DNA from: Icerya purchasi
Taxonomy: Eukaryota > Arthropoda > Insecta > Hemiptera > Monophlebidae
Direction: 5' to 3'
Length of the DNA: 64,000 bases
NCBI GenBank assembly: GCA_039619475.1
Contig: CM077116.1
Span: 175,365,863 to 175,429,862 of the forward strand
In this document: one piece after another, positions 1-12,593 of the stretch
Position numbering within the stretch: the stretch's first letter is position 1
Layout of the letters: the number at the start of each line of letters is the position of its first letter
The notes under the pieces: generated by a model
Seen by the model: only the letters and a program-made list of their open reading frames with translations
What the model was told of the DNA's origin: nothing
Databases searched by the model: none
Translations under genes and position numbers: made by a program

Positions 1-430
1 GGTCTAATTACTATATTATTAAGGAAAAACTTGCATAGGATTCACATAGACGTTGTCAAAAACAACCTGATAAGCAACATAAATAAAGCCATAACTCGCA
101 ATTGCACACCTTCGCGCGGAACTTTACCAGATATGACCGAATTAAGATTCATCGTTCAGGTTTTAGGCGGACCAAAAATCGTGCGTCTCAAATCTCTTCT
201 GACGCACCGAAAAACAATCCTATCGTTCGTTTTTACTTTGCTTGTACGCAGTAAAGGAAGTATTGTAAAAACATGAAAAATGTTTCACATTTCAACGGAC
301 ACACAAATCCATTTTGACTATCCCTGATCACGCATCTTCATATTCGTAGAGCATTTGAATCTCACATGGCAACGGAAATATCCATTTTTTATGTGTCGTT
401 ATTCGTGATGTGTGCGGTAGTGTGGTATAT
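1..430. other. AT-rich noncoding start of window
   Basis: No gene is recognised here. The only open frame (31-276, +) has no familiar motif, no splice context and no coding bias that stands out from chance. I see no element ends. Confidence 0.5.
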
Positions 431-443
431 ATGTATGTATCAC

Positions 444-645
444 GCATAACTCAAAACGGCTCGCCGCAGAAAGTTGAAATTTTGAATTTAGAACTTTCTT
501 AATTGCATACCTCCGATTTCGCTTACAATCGGTTGGGCCAAAGAGGCGCTTCTCTTACGGAGGATTTCGCGGAATTTTTCTCATAACTCGAAAACGGGGG
601 TAACTGCAGAAAGTCTAAATTTTGGACTGGACGTTGTTATAACTT
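444..645. repeat. Spaced direct duplication of about 60-bp units
   Basis: Two related units lie about 138 bp apart, one from 444 and one from 582. Both start with cataactc followed by an A/G-rich stretch, then gcagaaagt and an AAATTTTG core. The first reads cgccgcagaaagttgaaat and the second aactgcagaaagtctaaat. The DNA between them is GC-richer than its surroundings. This may be a piece of a longer satellite-like or transposon-internal repeat, but only two units are visible and no family can be named. Confidence 0.45.
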
Positions 646-3600
646 CTATTCACTCTTTTTACAACGTTGTAATAGTTTTACAAGGAAATCATGTGTTGCC
701 CGCATCAGATTTTTGAATAGTCTTTTCGAATAGTAACTTGAATGAAACGAACGATTTTTTAAATTCCTCTCGGCATTTCTTCCGGAATTCTGCACAAATT
801 AACAATCGTGTAACAGCAAAACCTATACGAAAATCGTACAGCTGCGTATGTAAACTAATTTTTCTACAGAATATAGCGGGAAAAGAATATAATTCTCAAA
901 AATATTGTCATGTTTTCGATCTACGAAGTATATTTTAATTTATTTATGTACGATGAAAATGAGCACGTTTCCGACAAGTTTTTAGAGGCAATCTAATACG
1001 CATTTATTTATACCTACAGTTTATTTGCGGAGATATCGGAGTAGGAAATGGATTTTATTTATTTATTTATTTATTTATTTATTTGTTCATTTGTTTATTT
1101 ATTTATTTGTTCATTTGTTTATTTATTTATTTATTTGTTCATTTGTTTATTTACGTATTATTATTATCAAGCTTTTAAGGAGTATAATGGATTATTAATT
1201 CATTAGAGACTTTTGAAACTGGCCCGCAGTAATTACGAATACCTGTAAAACGCGTAAAAGAATAAAATTCCGTATTGTTCAGAGACCTTTTCAAAATATA
1301 TATAGACATTGATTTCAGTATAACATTAAAATTATCACTAAAATTGTAATTGAAATTAAAAAATGATTTCGTAAAAAAAAAATTCAACATAAGACTCTAA
1401 ATAAATTTAAATATAAAATTAAACATTGTTTGAAAATTGATAAAACTAAAGAAAGCTATGCTATTCAAATGACGGGATAATATTCAATTTGGCAATCAGA
1501 GATCTGAATTGGAAAAACAAGATATCGAAGAAAATCATCAGTCTCGAACAGCCTTACGAAAACTGTCTATTTGCGCTCGGACAAGATTGCACATTGTTTT
1601 TTTTTCCCGCTGTTTTGTGTGCTCCTTTCAGTGGGCGTTAGTTGTCGTTTTTAGGGTGTACGTTATATGTGTTTCTTACAATTAGCATCGAGTTCCGTTG
1701 GAATAGTTTTTTTTCGATGTTAATTTAATTTTGTGGAGCGGTATATTTTTAATTTTCGGTTATAAAGATTAATGAACGCTCTGAAACTGAGACTAAACTA
1801 ACTTTGTAGTTATCCACAGGATTTTGCTAACTGTCTGATCATCTGTGAAATGTGTAATATTCGTTTAAAATTTGAAGAAAAAAAATTATTCTAACAATTA
1901 CATTTGAACCCACATTCCAACACTGTGTGTGTCTCTTTATTACTCTACAAATTCAGTTGTGCAAAAGTATTTAAAAACGTCTTTTTTAATAATGTAATAC
2001 TAGAAACACAGTAGCAAACGAACAGCTTTTTGTTATGACAATTTTAGACTAGCGAGTCGGCTAGTCGTATTGATGGGAGCTGAAATGAAAATATCAAAAA
2101 CGAAAACAGAAAAGAAAGCGGGTAATCAATCTGAAATTTTTTAGCATCCGACGTTAATTATGCAAAATTTCAACGCTTTTTGGCGTTTAAATGCATCAAT
2201 GATTTTATAATAATAACATACGATCATCTGAATGATATGAACGATTAAAAGAATACTGTCACCAGTTGTTATGAATCTTTATTAGACAACAGCAACCTTG
2301 AGGACAAAGAAATCTTCAAAGTTCTACGCATAAAAAAACTCGCGTACGAATTGTAACAATAAATAAGTACGTAATATTTTCAATTGTGTTCACTTTATGT
2401 ATGATTTAAAAACCAATTACAGCAGTTTAACGTGTATCCATCCCCTTACGAGAAACGAAGCCAAAGCAGCATTTTTGTGTTACAGATTAATCGGTAAAAC
2501 GAAGAGGAGGACACCAGTGTATCATCCAAATTCTTCATAACTTCCATACATGTTTAGACTCGATATAAATTATTTCTCGCGGTAAAGATTAAAATTTTCG
2601 AATCTTATTCGATAATGAATCTTTGGCGTCTCATATGACTAGCGATTATCAAAAACTAGCCCCCACTGGTGGTTGCACTGTCTTTATTGTCGAATTTACA
2701 AAATGTCTTACATCCTTCAAAATGATTTAGTACGTCATTTTTTTTATACTCTGTAACGTTATCGGATTTCCCAAAATCACTAGAAATGTTTACTCCACGA
2801 GCATGTTCTACCAGACTTTCTCTTCACGCAAAACTTTTTCAATTACCGTAAACGCTAAAGTACTATAAAAGTTTCCTTTGACTGTAACTGTAGCCGTACA
2901 TCACACGATATATAATGACATGTGTAAGTTAAATTTTGCTTATTGACTGCCTAAAAGCGATAAGTTATATGAGATAAATAAGATTAAATACTAGAAAAGA
3001 TTACTTCGGTAAAAGAAAACAAGAAATTTGAATAGCTTTTTTTATAAATAAAAATACTAGGTTTTAAAAGATATGAAGGAAAAATAAACATGACTGTTGA
3101 AAATTTAACAAAACGAATATAAGAAAAGTAGCATTTCCATTACTTCCAAAACGCACTTTTTCATAATGTATAGGTATAACATTACTATTGTAAAATGTTA
3201 CATTTTAAATAATTCAGAGTAATTATATAACAAATTGAAGCAGAATGTATCAAAAAACAGAATGGAATAGAATAACAAAAGTAATAATTATAAGTGACTA
3301 GAACAGATCATTAATTTAATCTGTTTTTTATAACGCAATTGTCTGATAAAAGTGCGAGTAATGATAATTTTACTAATTGTCGTCCTTTAAATGACAAAAA
3401 CTTTTCCATCGACATTTTATTTACCCCACCGCCTTTTTCTTTTTTTTTAAATTAAATTTATGTCGCTTTTAAATTTTAAGAATTGTGTTTTTTTTCTTCC
3501 TCTCGCAAATGTTACGTACAATTTTATATACATGCAATTGCAAACCACGACGTACAAATTAAATCAGAAAACGAATGTTATTTGCTATAGAAAAATTTGA

Positions 3601-5250
3601 AGATTTTCACAGATTTGAAGAGAATACAAAACAATTTTCGACACTTTTATATACCAACACAGAATTAATAAAATATTAACCAAGTTGATGATATATGTAC
3701 ACTCTTAATTCTCCACCACTCACTAATTTTTTGTTTTAAAATTTCTCTCTAGGAGGGGTAAATCAACAAATTTCAAATCAGTAGTGGCTTCAATCAGTAA
3801 GAATCGTATTTTTGTAGGTTTCCTCGAAGCTGAAGAGACGCGAACCCACACTGACTGACCACTAAAAACTTTTTTCCACTTTTATATATACCACTAACTC
3901 CGTGTAGACTTTTCCAATAAGTTTCTCCATCATAAATTGTATCTGCTCTCTTCGCTAAGTTCGTTTCTCTTCTAATCGGTCGTTTGCAACTTTTCCCGAT
4001 CAACAAGTAGGGCGCTGCTCTTAACGAATTCTTCAACGAGAAAAAAGAAGGAAAAAGAAAATATAGTCAACGTGTTTTGACGTATCAATAATTTATTCAA
4101 ACGGTTGATGTATTTTAATAAAAAACATGTTCCACGGGACATCACGCAACATTAAGAACACAGTTATTGTTTTAAAGTCATATTGGAATGTAAAAACGCA
4201 ACCGATTTATACAAAATAAATTTGGAATGTTATCACGGGGCAACTTCCGATGCGGAAATAACATAAAAAGTTGTGCTCATATTTCACGATGTTACAAAAC
4301 GTCCTGCTAATAATGTATCCGTAGAGAACAAAATATCTCAGCGTAACAGCGACATTCTCTATTTTACTGTACAAAACGATTAAATCCGCATTTGCCACAG
4401 TGCTATTTGATCGCAAACATGCATGTAGTAAGTTATTCTGATAGAATTTAAAAAGGCAACATCGTCGAAATAAAGAAGTTACATATATCAGTTAAAAAAC
4501 CCGGTGGTAAAATTGTGACTAATTTAAATTATATTTGCGCAAAGGTGTTACATTTTGTTATTAAAAAGATTCAAATGTAAATTATGTGAAAATTCTGATG
4601 AATACAATTAGCCAAAGTAAGTGAAAACTTTAAAATAACTGTACATAGTGCGCGGCACAACTATACGTGTATGTATGTAAAGTTCACATTATTCCGGCAA
4701 AAATTATAAATTGCCAAAACAGCAAATGTAGCCTAAAATTTAGGTTTCGTTTGGAGATTGTGATACTCTTTTGTATATATTTTCGGTTAATTAAAACTGA
4801 CCGGATAATTTTTCTTCCACTTTATTTTATCCAGTTCAGCAGACTTCAGTTCCGTCTGAAAAAACGTACTCGAAAGTGAAAAACGCAACTCAATAATCTA
4901 AGACTTAAATTATTTGATATCGTAGAACTATGTATATAACTGTATAACTAATAACTGCCGAAAGTGTAGAAAAAAATAATTCCCCCTTCAATTTCTAATT
5001 CTTTAAACTGTACAAAGTTGTACGTGCTACATTGGAGAAACTATTTTTGTAAGGAAATATAACACAATTTTCTGCAATTAAAATTCAATCCAACAATAAA
5101 ATTATGATGAAATATTCAACAAATTTTCACCCTTTTATTTAGTAATTATATAATTCTTATATAAGAATTATTTATGATTTATTTTAAATTATTATTTAAA
5201 TATTCATTATTTAAACATTACCATTTAATAATTGTTATTTAGAAATTATT
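646..5250. other. AT-rich noncoding stretch
   Basis: The open frames here are short and carry no recognisable domain. A minus-strand frame at 3,794-4,036 (80 residues) has a plausible amino-acid mix, but it lacks convincing splice sites or homology I can name. The only clear structure is the tetranucleotide tract at 1,054-1,154. The rest looks like intron or intergenic DNA. Confidence 0.5.
1054..1154. repeat. (TTTA)n/(TTTG) tetranucleotide tract with higher-order period
   Basis: The tract is mostly TTTA units, interrupted three times by the same variant block ttgttcatttg. This gives a loose higher-order repeat of about 24-32 bp and suggests blocks of the array have been copied by slippage or unequal exchange. 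Confidence 0.85.
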
Positions 5251-5311
5251 ATTCGGGGAATTACTATTCAGGGAATTACTATTCAGGGAATTACTATTCA
5301 GGGAATTACTA
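5251..5311. repeat. 15-bp tandem repeat, four units
   Basis: The unit attcagggaattact occurs four times head to tail. The first unit differs by one base (attcgggg). Decayed relatives (atttaggaattatt) follow downstream. It is a small minisatellite in very AT-rich DNA. Confidence 0.9.
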
Positions 5312-5529
5312 TTTAGGAATTATTATTTAAGAATTGTTATTTATTTAAGCATTATTATTTAAAAATCATTTAAGAATCAATTAGAAATTATTTAATAATA
5401 GTAGTAAAAAACGACAAAATTAAGTATCGTATAAATATATACTTTCGTAAAGTATCCAAAAAATATTAGAAAAATTAGTTGATATTTATTTTATTTATAA
5501 CAGATCTTTAATTTCATGAAAGATTTTAA

Positions 5530-5641
5530 TATGTGCTTAACTCTTGACTACGCCTCGCGCAACATTGCGTATTTTGTAGTCAAAAAAAGTTGTGCAATAA
5601 TAATAATAATAAAAAAGAGATTTGATTTGATTTGATTTGAT
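5530..5641 (+). repeat. Probable 3' end of a LINE with AAT and TTTGA tail
   Basis: A GC-richer block (cgcctcgcgcaacattgcg) is followed by (aat)n and then four copies of tttga. This resembles the 3' end and simple-repeat tail of a 5'-truncated non-LTR element. A partly similar block, inverted, ends the RTE-like fragment near 47.2 kb (cgcgcaacacg, aataataaaa, gatttgaattg). No coding part is present. It could instead be a simple-sequence region. Confidence 0.35.
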
Positions 5642-5725
5642 TAGAATGAAATTAAAATAGATTTTTGTGAAAATTGTTTTGAACCTACATATTTCAGATA
5701 TTACTGCATATTATTCCGTATGCCG

Positions 5726-6363
5726 CAGTGGCGGATCCACGAGGGGAGAAATAGAGGACCACCTCCCAAGAACCAAAACTTTATTAAAAAAATTTGTTAC
5801 AACAGGTAAACTTAATTGATACTATGAAAGATTTGTATAAATGTTACACCTGTGGATTTAATTATAACTACTAATATTTAATAGTGTTTTCTAGTAAAAC
5901 TATTAATGTTACGTTATTTTATTTTAAACCCAACTGTCATCGATTCCTCTTTTGCCTTTCTTATTTATTTCTAATTTTTATTTTGTAATGTAAATGAAAA
6001 CAGTTCAATGGGAAATATATACATATATGTATATATTTTTTATTTACTCACAAACAAAGAATTCGGATCGGATTACTAACAAAAATAAAAAAGGAATTAA
6101 AGCGTAATAAAAAATACTATCGTTCTACGTTTTCTAGTATTCAAATTTTAAACTACCATTTTAGCTACAATTTTATAATTTCGTTTTATTTTTCACCTAA
6201 TAATGAAACAATTAAATTAAAACATTTTTAAATTTCTAAAGGGATGATCGCTATTTGATTTTCTTTATGAAACAAGGTACTTCTCAAAGCTACCGTCTAC
6301 CATGTAAGATATTACGTAATTAAATAATTTCCCTCCGCAAAATGTTTCCATGAATCCGCCATG
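5726..6363. mobile_element. Non-autonomous hAT-type element (MITE), copy 1
   Basis: The left end begins cagtggcggatccacg and the right end, read inverted, begins catggcggattcatg. This is the CAGNGGCGGAYC type of terminal repeat common in hAT elements. The interior is AT-rich with no transposase frame. The right 110 bp matches a second, truncated copy at 39.46-39.58 kb: both contain ttgattttctttatg, taagatattacgt and an end motif with tccgcc. Flanking 8-bp duplications are not recognisable, so the copy is probably old. Confidence 0.5.
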
Positions 6364-7860
6364 TCCTGAAGTAACGTGCTAAGTTTACACTTTTTCGTCG
6401 TATAAAATTTAGCTCGGGACAATATAGTGTGAGCGGGCGCGAAAATTCTACAAGAAATAAATCGAATAAATTAATAAACAAATAAATCAACATCGAGAAC
6501 CAATAGAGCCTCCTAGCTCAAGAGTTACAGAACGAGGATACTCTATACACTGTCTATGACGTAAGTGTTTAAAACTACGAAATCACTAGCAACCGGGTAA
6601 TAGCGAAATTAAACAGTACTATTATAATTCAATTTTTATTCGTAAAATTGTTGAAATGCGGCTAGCGTTACATAAATACAGTGCGACACGACTATTTCAG
6701 AATTTTCGCAAGAAGTTTAAATATATCGGTAAAAACTTATTTTTAAAATTATATTCTGCAATTAGGGGCGCGCTAATAATAATTAGTTGAAGTTATCACT
6801 GTCGTAGCTGAGAAAATTTGTCAAAACGACCAAAGTAAAATTACAGTTTTAAAGTGAAAGTATTTATTATTTGTTGATAAACATGAACATCAAAGAAAAA
6901 CAAAAACACCCAAATACAATTGCGCGTTTTTTCTTCTATATGTAAAAACATAGGTATAAATTCCGTACATGGTTATTCAGACTGGTTACATCCCCCCCTG
7001 TTGAGAAGTAATCCAATAATTAATTTGGAAGAAAACAGAAAAATATTTTTCGCTCTTGGGATGTATTTTTTCATTTTCTGAAATAATGTATTTACTAAAT
7101 AGCAAAAGCAAACAATAATTATAATTCGTAACATACTTCTCGGCAGATTATCATTTTTGTTTACTATTTCATAAATTTATTCTACTCTAGCAAACAAACA
7201 CCGAAATGAAAATATTACATTTATTTTTCGGAGGGGTCGTTAAAAACAACACAACTACGCCACAGTTCGAAAGTCACATCGCCATTAGACAGACTTTTCA
7301 TCTAGGACCGACTGAATTACGCCTCGAAATATGAATTAGCTCAAATCTATATCATAAACATATACCACCATATGTATATCAACGTCGATGATAATTCAGG
7401 CATATTGTCGTCCTGAACAAGATAAGATAAAACAGACACCGACTTCGCGATAAACTCCGTGCATGCATAACTGTTTAGGCACTTACTTACCAGAGGAGCA
7501 CTTCAAAATTCGAAGAAATTGCACGAGACGAAACGCACGTATACCATATATTAAAATATAAATATTGCTGGCAACTATAACGATAAAAAATAGCGCACGT
7601 ACCTTAAGCTATATAAATGCCGGCTTCCGCAAGATCGATAACCGAAAATTGTGTTATCAGTCGAGACCAATAAATGAAAACTTAGACGAAAAAAATACAA
7701 AGATAACTCTGGAGGGGAAAAAAAAGAAAAAAGAGAAAAATGAAAACCCGGCTAGATACGTAAAAACGAACGCACGCAACAAACGTCACTCCATGCAGAA
7801 CTACGACGAAACTAACACGATACGATCCGAGAGAAGAGCTGCTGTGAAGAAAAATCCGAG
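6364..7860. other. AT-rich noncoding stretch
   Basis: No recognisable gene or element ends. The 99-residue frame at 7,565-7,864 (+) is dominated by Lys, Asn and Glu from an A-rich segment and has no splice or homology support. Confidence 0.45.
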
Positions 7861-7864
7861 CTGA

Positions 7865-9060
7865 ACTCGATGGTAGGAACTTTTAAATGCGTCGTCTTCT
7901 ACGGCAGAGAGATAGATAGATGGATAGATAGCTCTCTACTAGTTGCCAGAAGGATAAGTGCTAGAGCGCAGTGTCGCTTTCGAGCGAGAGACAGCGATAG
8001 AAACAGAAACAGAAACAGAGACAGAGACAGTGACAGTGACAAAGATGGAGACAGATACAAAGACAGAGACAGAGCGCGCTACTAGACTAGCTGGAATGCT
8101 CGACAGACCGAATGGCTGGCAGTGCGGCGGGGTGCGGACTTCAAAGATGCATCGTAATTCGGTGTGACCGGTGATCGCCGTACGAGCCAAGACTGGATGG
8201 AGCGAGATGGACGAACAACACAATAAACGATTACCATCCAACATGCGTACCATCGGGATCTCCTCAATAGCAATTCATTATACTATCACTGCCGAAATTC
8301 TAACACATCCGTGGATTCCTGCATGTGTGCCATGGTGCGCGCCTCGGACGCACATGTGCGCACACACCTTCCAATTATTCTATTATAATATCGAACTGCT
8401 GGCCGTTGACGGAGCTGCTGGTTAAATCTGCTCGCTCCGACCGCGACCACGACCACGACCACGGCAGTATAGCAAAGCGAAGGAGGAAGAGAATCCAAAT
8501 TCACCGGCGACGGAATCAGGGCCGGGCGCGGTGGGGTTAGCTCCTGCCAGTCTGCCGTGCGACTACGACTGCGTCTGTGTACGTGTGGATTGCGTTCAGA
8601 ATTTACACGTTTTCGGGAAGACAGTTTTAAATAATAATAGGCTTTTAAAACGGTTGCGCTACGAGATATTCGACGATCGAGCGACCGCCGCCGCGCTATT
8701 ACCGTGGTTAGTGCGAGAGCCGCACTCTCGCACCCGGGCCCCAGATTTAAACAGATCTGCAGTTAACTAGATAATTTCGGGTCTTAAACGAAATGCAATT
8801 GTCCGTAATTGCATGCAGCCTCCTCCTTAAAAGGACACATTTACGTCACTTCTTCAAACTGCACTGCTACCGGTGTCCTATCGTTATCGTTTGAAATGCG
8901 AACAGCACCCGGAAACCTCTGTGGCGCGCAAAGTCTAGCGCGGTTATTTCCAAATTCCTCCTTTAAACTGGTCCCTGCGTGAATTCAAAACTCCGCACCC
9001 CCTCCGCCATTAATACTAAAATTTCCGCTTTTTTCACTTTTCATCGCCGCTCTCGGCAAA
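7865..9060. promoter_or_regulatory. GC/CpG-richer island, possible promoter or 5' exon region
   Basis: Base composition changes sharply here. CpG-containing words, gcgc blocks and (gaccac)n are frequent, while flanks are strongly AT-rich. A degenerate ACAGAN hexamer tract (about 7,990-8,075) lies inside it and produces artificial Arg/Asp-rich and Thr/Glu-rich frames. Several frames of 60-100 residues overlap on both strands, but none shows a known domain. In a host genome such an island can mark a promoter with a noncoding first exon. I cannot point to a defined start site or TATA box, so this is inference from composition. Confidence 0.2.
7987..8075. repeat. Degenerate ACAGAN hexamer repeat
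   Basis: Runs of gaaacagaaacagaaacaga, gacagagacag and gacagtgacagtgac form an imperfect 6-bp tandem tract. Because 6 is a multiple of 3 it stays open in several frames and creates spurious proteins. Confidence 0.8.
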
Positions 9061-9067
9061 TTCGTAT

Positions 9068-9827
9068 TTAACCCTTTCGGTGGATCTTTTTCATTTTTCC
9101 CCCCAAAAAAATTACTAGTTTTATTTCCTTTTATTTATACCTCAAGTAGAGTATAATCTAAAACTGAAATTGCCCAAATAGAACTTATAGGAGCTTTAAA
9201 AAAAGTTATGCCCGAATGGGAACAGAAACAGCCAATGTGATACTTTTTACTACACAATGTTTTGTTGCTAACATAAACACTTTTTATATATTCCGATTCC
9301 GCTAAACTGTAATAATATACATATAACATGTTATAAACTATGTAGAACTTGTTGAACAACATAAAAGCTAAATTTTATGTTTCAATAAATTTTATTCACA
9401 GGAGTCAAATTTACATTGACATACGGATCAGTTTCCTTTGTATTCACAGTTTCATTTAAACCATCATTCGAATCTTCATTAACTTCATTTACCTAATAAC
9501 AGTGTACATGGAATTCATATAGAAATAATAATTACTATTTTCATATAAGACCGGTTGACTATTATGAAAAGATGTGCATTCTTGAATTTCTTCTATCAAG
9601 TGATCAATATCATAGTACAAATTTGTTTCCGAAACCGTTTCAACTTCCTCATCTGAATCAGAATCAAAATATGATTGATCATATCAAATATGTCTTTATC
9701 ACATAAAACACTCATGCTATAAAATAAAATATATCATTACTATGCCACAATGTCAAAGTAGGTGTAGTCATACAGTAAAAACTTATTTCACAAACTCCAT
9801 TCAGTGACAATGTTCCGAAAGGGGAAC
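9068..9827 (-). mobile_element. Internally deleted piggyBac-like element (tentative)
   Basis: The left end is ttaa followed by ccctttcgg. The right end carries the inverted ccgaaaggg, but the expected ttaa there has decayed to gaac. On the minus strand the right half starts with a Met frame near 9,715 that, after one frameshift, gives an acidic stretch rich in Asp, Glu and Ser. This is typical of piggyBac transposase N-termini. The left half (9,135-9,362) encodes a short Cys/His stretch (NKTLCSKKYHIGCF), reminiscent of the C-terminal Cys-rich domain of that family. The catalytic middle is absent. If correct, this is a deletion derivative of about 760 bp that could not transpose on its own. 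The family call rests on end motif and gestalt only. Confidence 0.35.
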
Positions 9828-12019
9828 ACAAAAGTTCAAAAAAATATTACAATTCTATTGTTGTTGATATAAATGATTATGTAATGAATGATTAGTAAAC
9901 TGCATACCTTTCTAAAACAAAATTAATGAATACATATAAACTATATAGCCCCTAAAAATTATAAAAACAGAAGTAAAAAACACACTGAAATCGTTACTTG
10001 TAAACAAACAAAATCACTCGAGAAAAATCTCTTTTAACTTTCACTCCGGTCAATTAATATATGTATATATCAATATTATTTGATTAAATAGGATGTTGAA
10101 ACACTATATTATAACGTATAAAACATACCCGGTACCTATAAATAATAAATATAAAATGATGTTCGTTCCCGATTGGAGTCTAGCATGCGAAAGGGATAAG
10201 TATAATTAATCTGTATCGCTTATTTAGCATTTAACTCTATGATGTGTATTTTTTTGTTTGTTTTTTTCCCCCCTATTGATCTAGACACTTTTTCCTCTTT
10301 TACCGCATTTTACAGCGTTGATTGAGTAATATTCGTTATTGCAAAATTTTTTTCCGTTAGGTTGTTACTTCTTAGGAAAAGCCGTGTTCGTTTCACTCGC
10401 TTTGGACACTCGACCGAAGTTTTTAGAAATAGACCAAAAAGACGAACGAACTAGCGGCATTTTTCTGTGACAAGTTGAAATCGGCGACTTGAAGCGGAGC
10501 CCCTGAAATGTAAAAATCTGAAAACTTCATCCGGGATTTCACCCCGTATTTTCAAATCATAACCGAATCGAAATTTGAATTTTCCACCGAAAACTACCGA
10601 CGGCAATCGCAAAGCATTCCCCCTCTCCAGTTATGCAAGTATACAAACATACATGCATCCCCCCCCCGCCCCGGAGGTGGTATTGGGCTTCCGGATTTTT
10701 TCTTTCTTTTATTTTTTATAGTCAAAAACCAGCGACTGATGCGCTACTCCCTTAATAAATCGCGAAGCAACTCACGGAAGCTAACTAACGCCGATTATGT
10801 GCACTTTCTCCTCTGCTTTGATGATCCATTTCGCCCAATTTACGTGTAAAATTGATTTCGTTTATTCGACAGATAAAAAAAAAAATAAATAAATAAATAA
10901 AAATAAAAGACAAAAACAGACGAGTGTGATTTTGTATTGGCAACAATGCGTTATAATTGTCAAAATTCATACTGGGATCGAAGAAGATACTATTTCGTAT
11001 CTGGTAATTCGGCGGTTAAAAATGACTAAACACAGATTGTTTTTCGTGCTAACATAATTCCGTTGTTAATTTTTTTTTCTATTCAGGAAAACAACAAAAA
11101 TAGCGGAAGAGTGTGAAAATGAGAAACGAAAAAATACTGTTAAAAACGTATTTAATGTATTGCGACTGGAATATATATATATATATATATATATGTATTT
11201 GCAAGTTGTTCAATTCAAAGTAAAATCCCACCCGGCTTGTCAGTCAGTATATAGGAGCCTTATTGACATTTAGTCGTGGTAAATACATTAAAATACGAAA
11301 CTCCGGGAAAAAAGGAAAATTGTTCAGATAAAAACGAACAAATGCATTTATTGCGAACTGAAAAAAATATATAATACATGTGATGTTTTAGCCAAATTAA
11401 AAAACAAATAGAGAATAATTTTTTTTCGATCTCAAATTTTTAATATTCCCTTTTTGAAACTTCAAAAGAAGCAGAAGGCGTACCTAAAAAATTATTAAAA
11501 GAAAACAGTTAATGTGGTTATGACTTAATAATTTAATCGAACATTTTAAATCTTTTGTAAGCTAATAGATCTTTACATATCTGTAATTTCTGCTTTTCGT
11601 TCGGGTTAAAATTATAAAAATTGTTGCTTTAAGTTCACTTATAACAAAATTCTTTTATTTTTTTAATCTTCTACGAACAAGCCCCTCTTGTAAAGTTAAT
11701 TTTCTCTGATTATTACCTTTTTTTTTTTTTTTTCAGTGCCGTTTCATTTTTAGGCGAAATGAGAAGTTTTCCTTTCACGGAGGAGCACTAAAATCATACA
11801 CCACGGTACGAACAAACATAAGAAAAGGCTTAGACATCGTTTTTTATTTAATGCTAACTGCATATCATCCCTTAGTGCGTAATCTAGGTCCATTATTTAA
11901 ATTGTCGGGCATTTCGTCATCCTAAAATATCTAATATGGGCTTTTTTTTGTTTTTTTTTGACGTGAAACGTCTTGAAAATTGCTCGTGAAACGTAATAGT
12001 GAAACGAAATCGCGCAACG
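9828..12019. other. Noncoding stretch with simple repeats
   Basis: This stretch holds a C-rich run (10,658-10,674), an (AAAT)n tract near 10,893 and an (AT)n tract at 11,171-11,194. A GC-richer block at 10,370-10,680 stands out in composition but has no open frame or element end I can identify. Confidence 0.45.
11171..11194. repeat. (AT)n microsatellite
   Basis: A dinucleotide AT run of about 12 units, visible directly. Confidence 0.9.
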
Positions 12020-12250
12020 TAGGATTTTTGTAACTGTTATTTAAAAAATGTCACAATTTTATACATATAATGAAAGTTAAATGTTAGGATAGGATTTTTG
12101 TGATTATGTTATTTTTTTTTTTTTGTGTTGATGGCAGTAAGAATTATGTTGTAAATTTTGATCATTTTATACGAAATAAAGAAGAGAAAGAGACAGAAAT
12201 GAAAGCAAGAGGGATCAAGGGGCACAGCCCCTTGCGAGGCCAAAATGTCG
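12020..12250 (-). repeat. Hairpin repeat family, copy A (truncated, inverted)
   Basis: Read on the minus strand this matches the copies at 15,966 and 28,074. It has a gaccaaaatgg-like start, the perfect hairpin caaggggc-aca-gccccttg (plus-strand view), a run gcaagagg / gaaatgaaag, then tttgatcattttatac and the block aggatttttgtgatta. It lacks the far end of the family and has an internal deletion. No (TA)n flanks remain on the hairpin side. The 73-residue frame at 12,100-12,321 is an artefact of this repeat. Confidence 0.7.
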
Positions 12251-12261
12251 ATATGTTTGAA

Positions 12262-12458
12262 TTTTTAAAATTGTCAACATATCGATATATCGTTTTAAAT
12301 CATCGCCATAATCGTTTTTAACATTTTTGTTCGTTTATTTTTCGCGTTAAATTTAAACATTAAAAATTTTAACATATCGATATATATGGTTTTAAATCAT
12401 CGTCCTAATCGTTTTAAATGTTCGTATTTGTTTATTTTTTACGCTAACTTAAAACATT
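12262..12458. repeat. Tandem duplication of about 97 bp
   Basis: Two adjacent imperfect units each contain aacatatcgatatat, gttttaaatcatcg, taatcgttttaaa-like text and tgtttattttt, and end in aaacatta. The units differ by scattered substitutions and small indels, so the duplication is not recent. Confidence 0.7.
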
Positions 12459-12593
12459 ATCACCACGATTATGAAGTACGTGACTCTGAAAATGTATATA
12501 TTTTGTGAATAATTAATTATCTGTTTTCGTAGTTTTATTTACAACAATTTACATTTATACAGAAAATGGACTACTATAATTTTTTTTGATATT

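Noticed and set aside
3794..4036. 80-residue minus-strand frame with plausible composition
   Set aside because: No acceptor/donor pair, polyadenylation signal or recognisable domain; kept only as a note.
7939..8253. Val/Ser/Ile repeat frame and Arg/Asp-rich frames on the opposite strand
   Set aside because: Products of the ACAGAN hexamer tract rather than real proteins.
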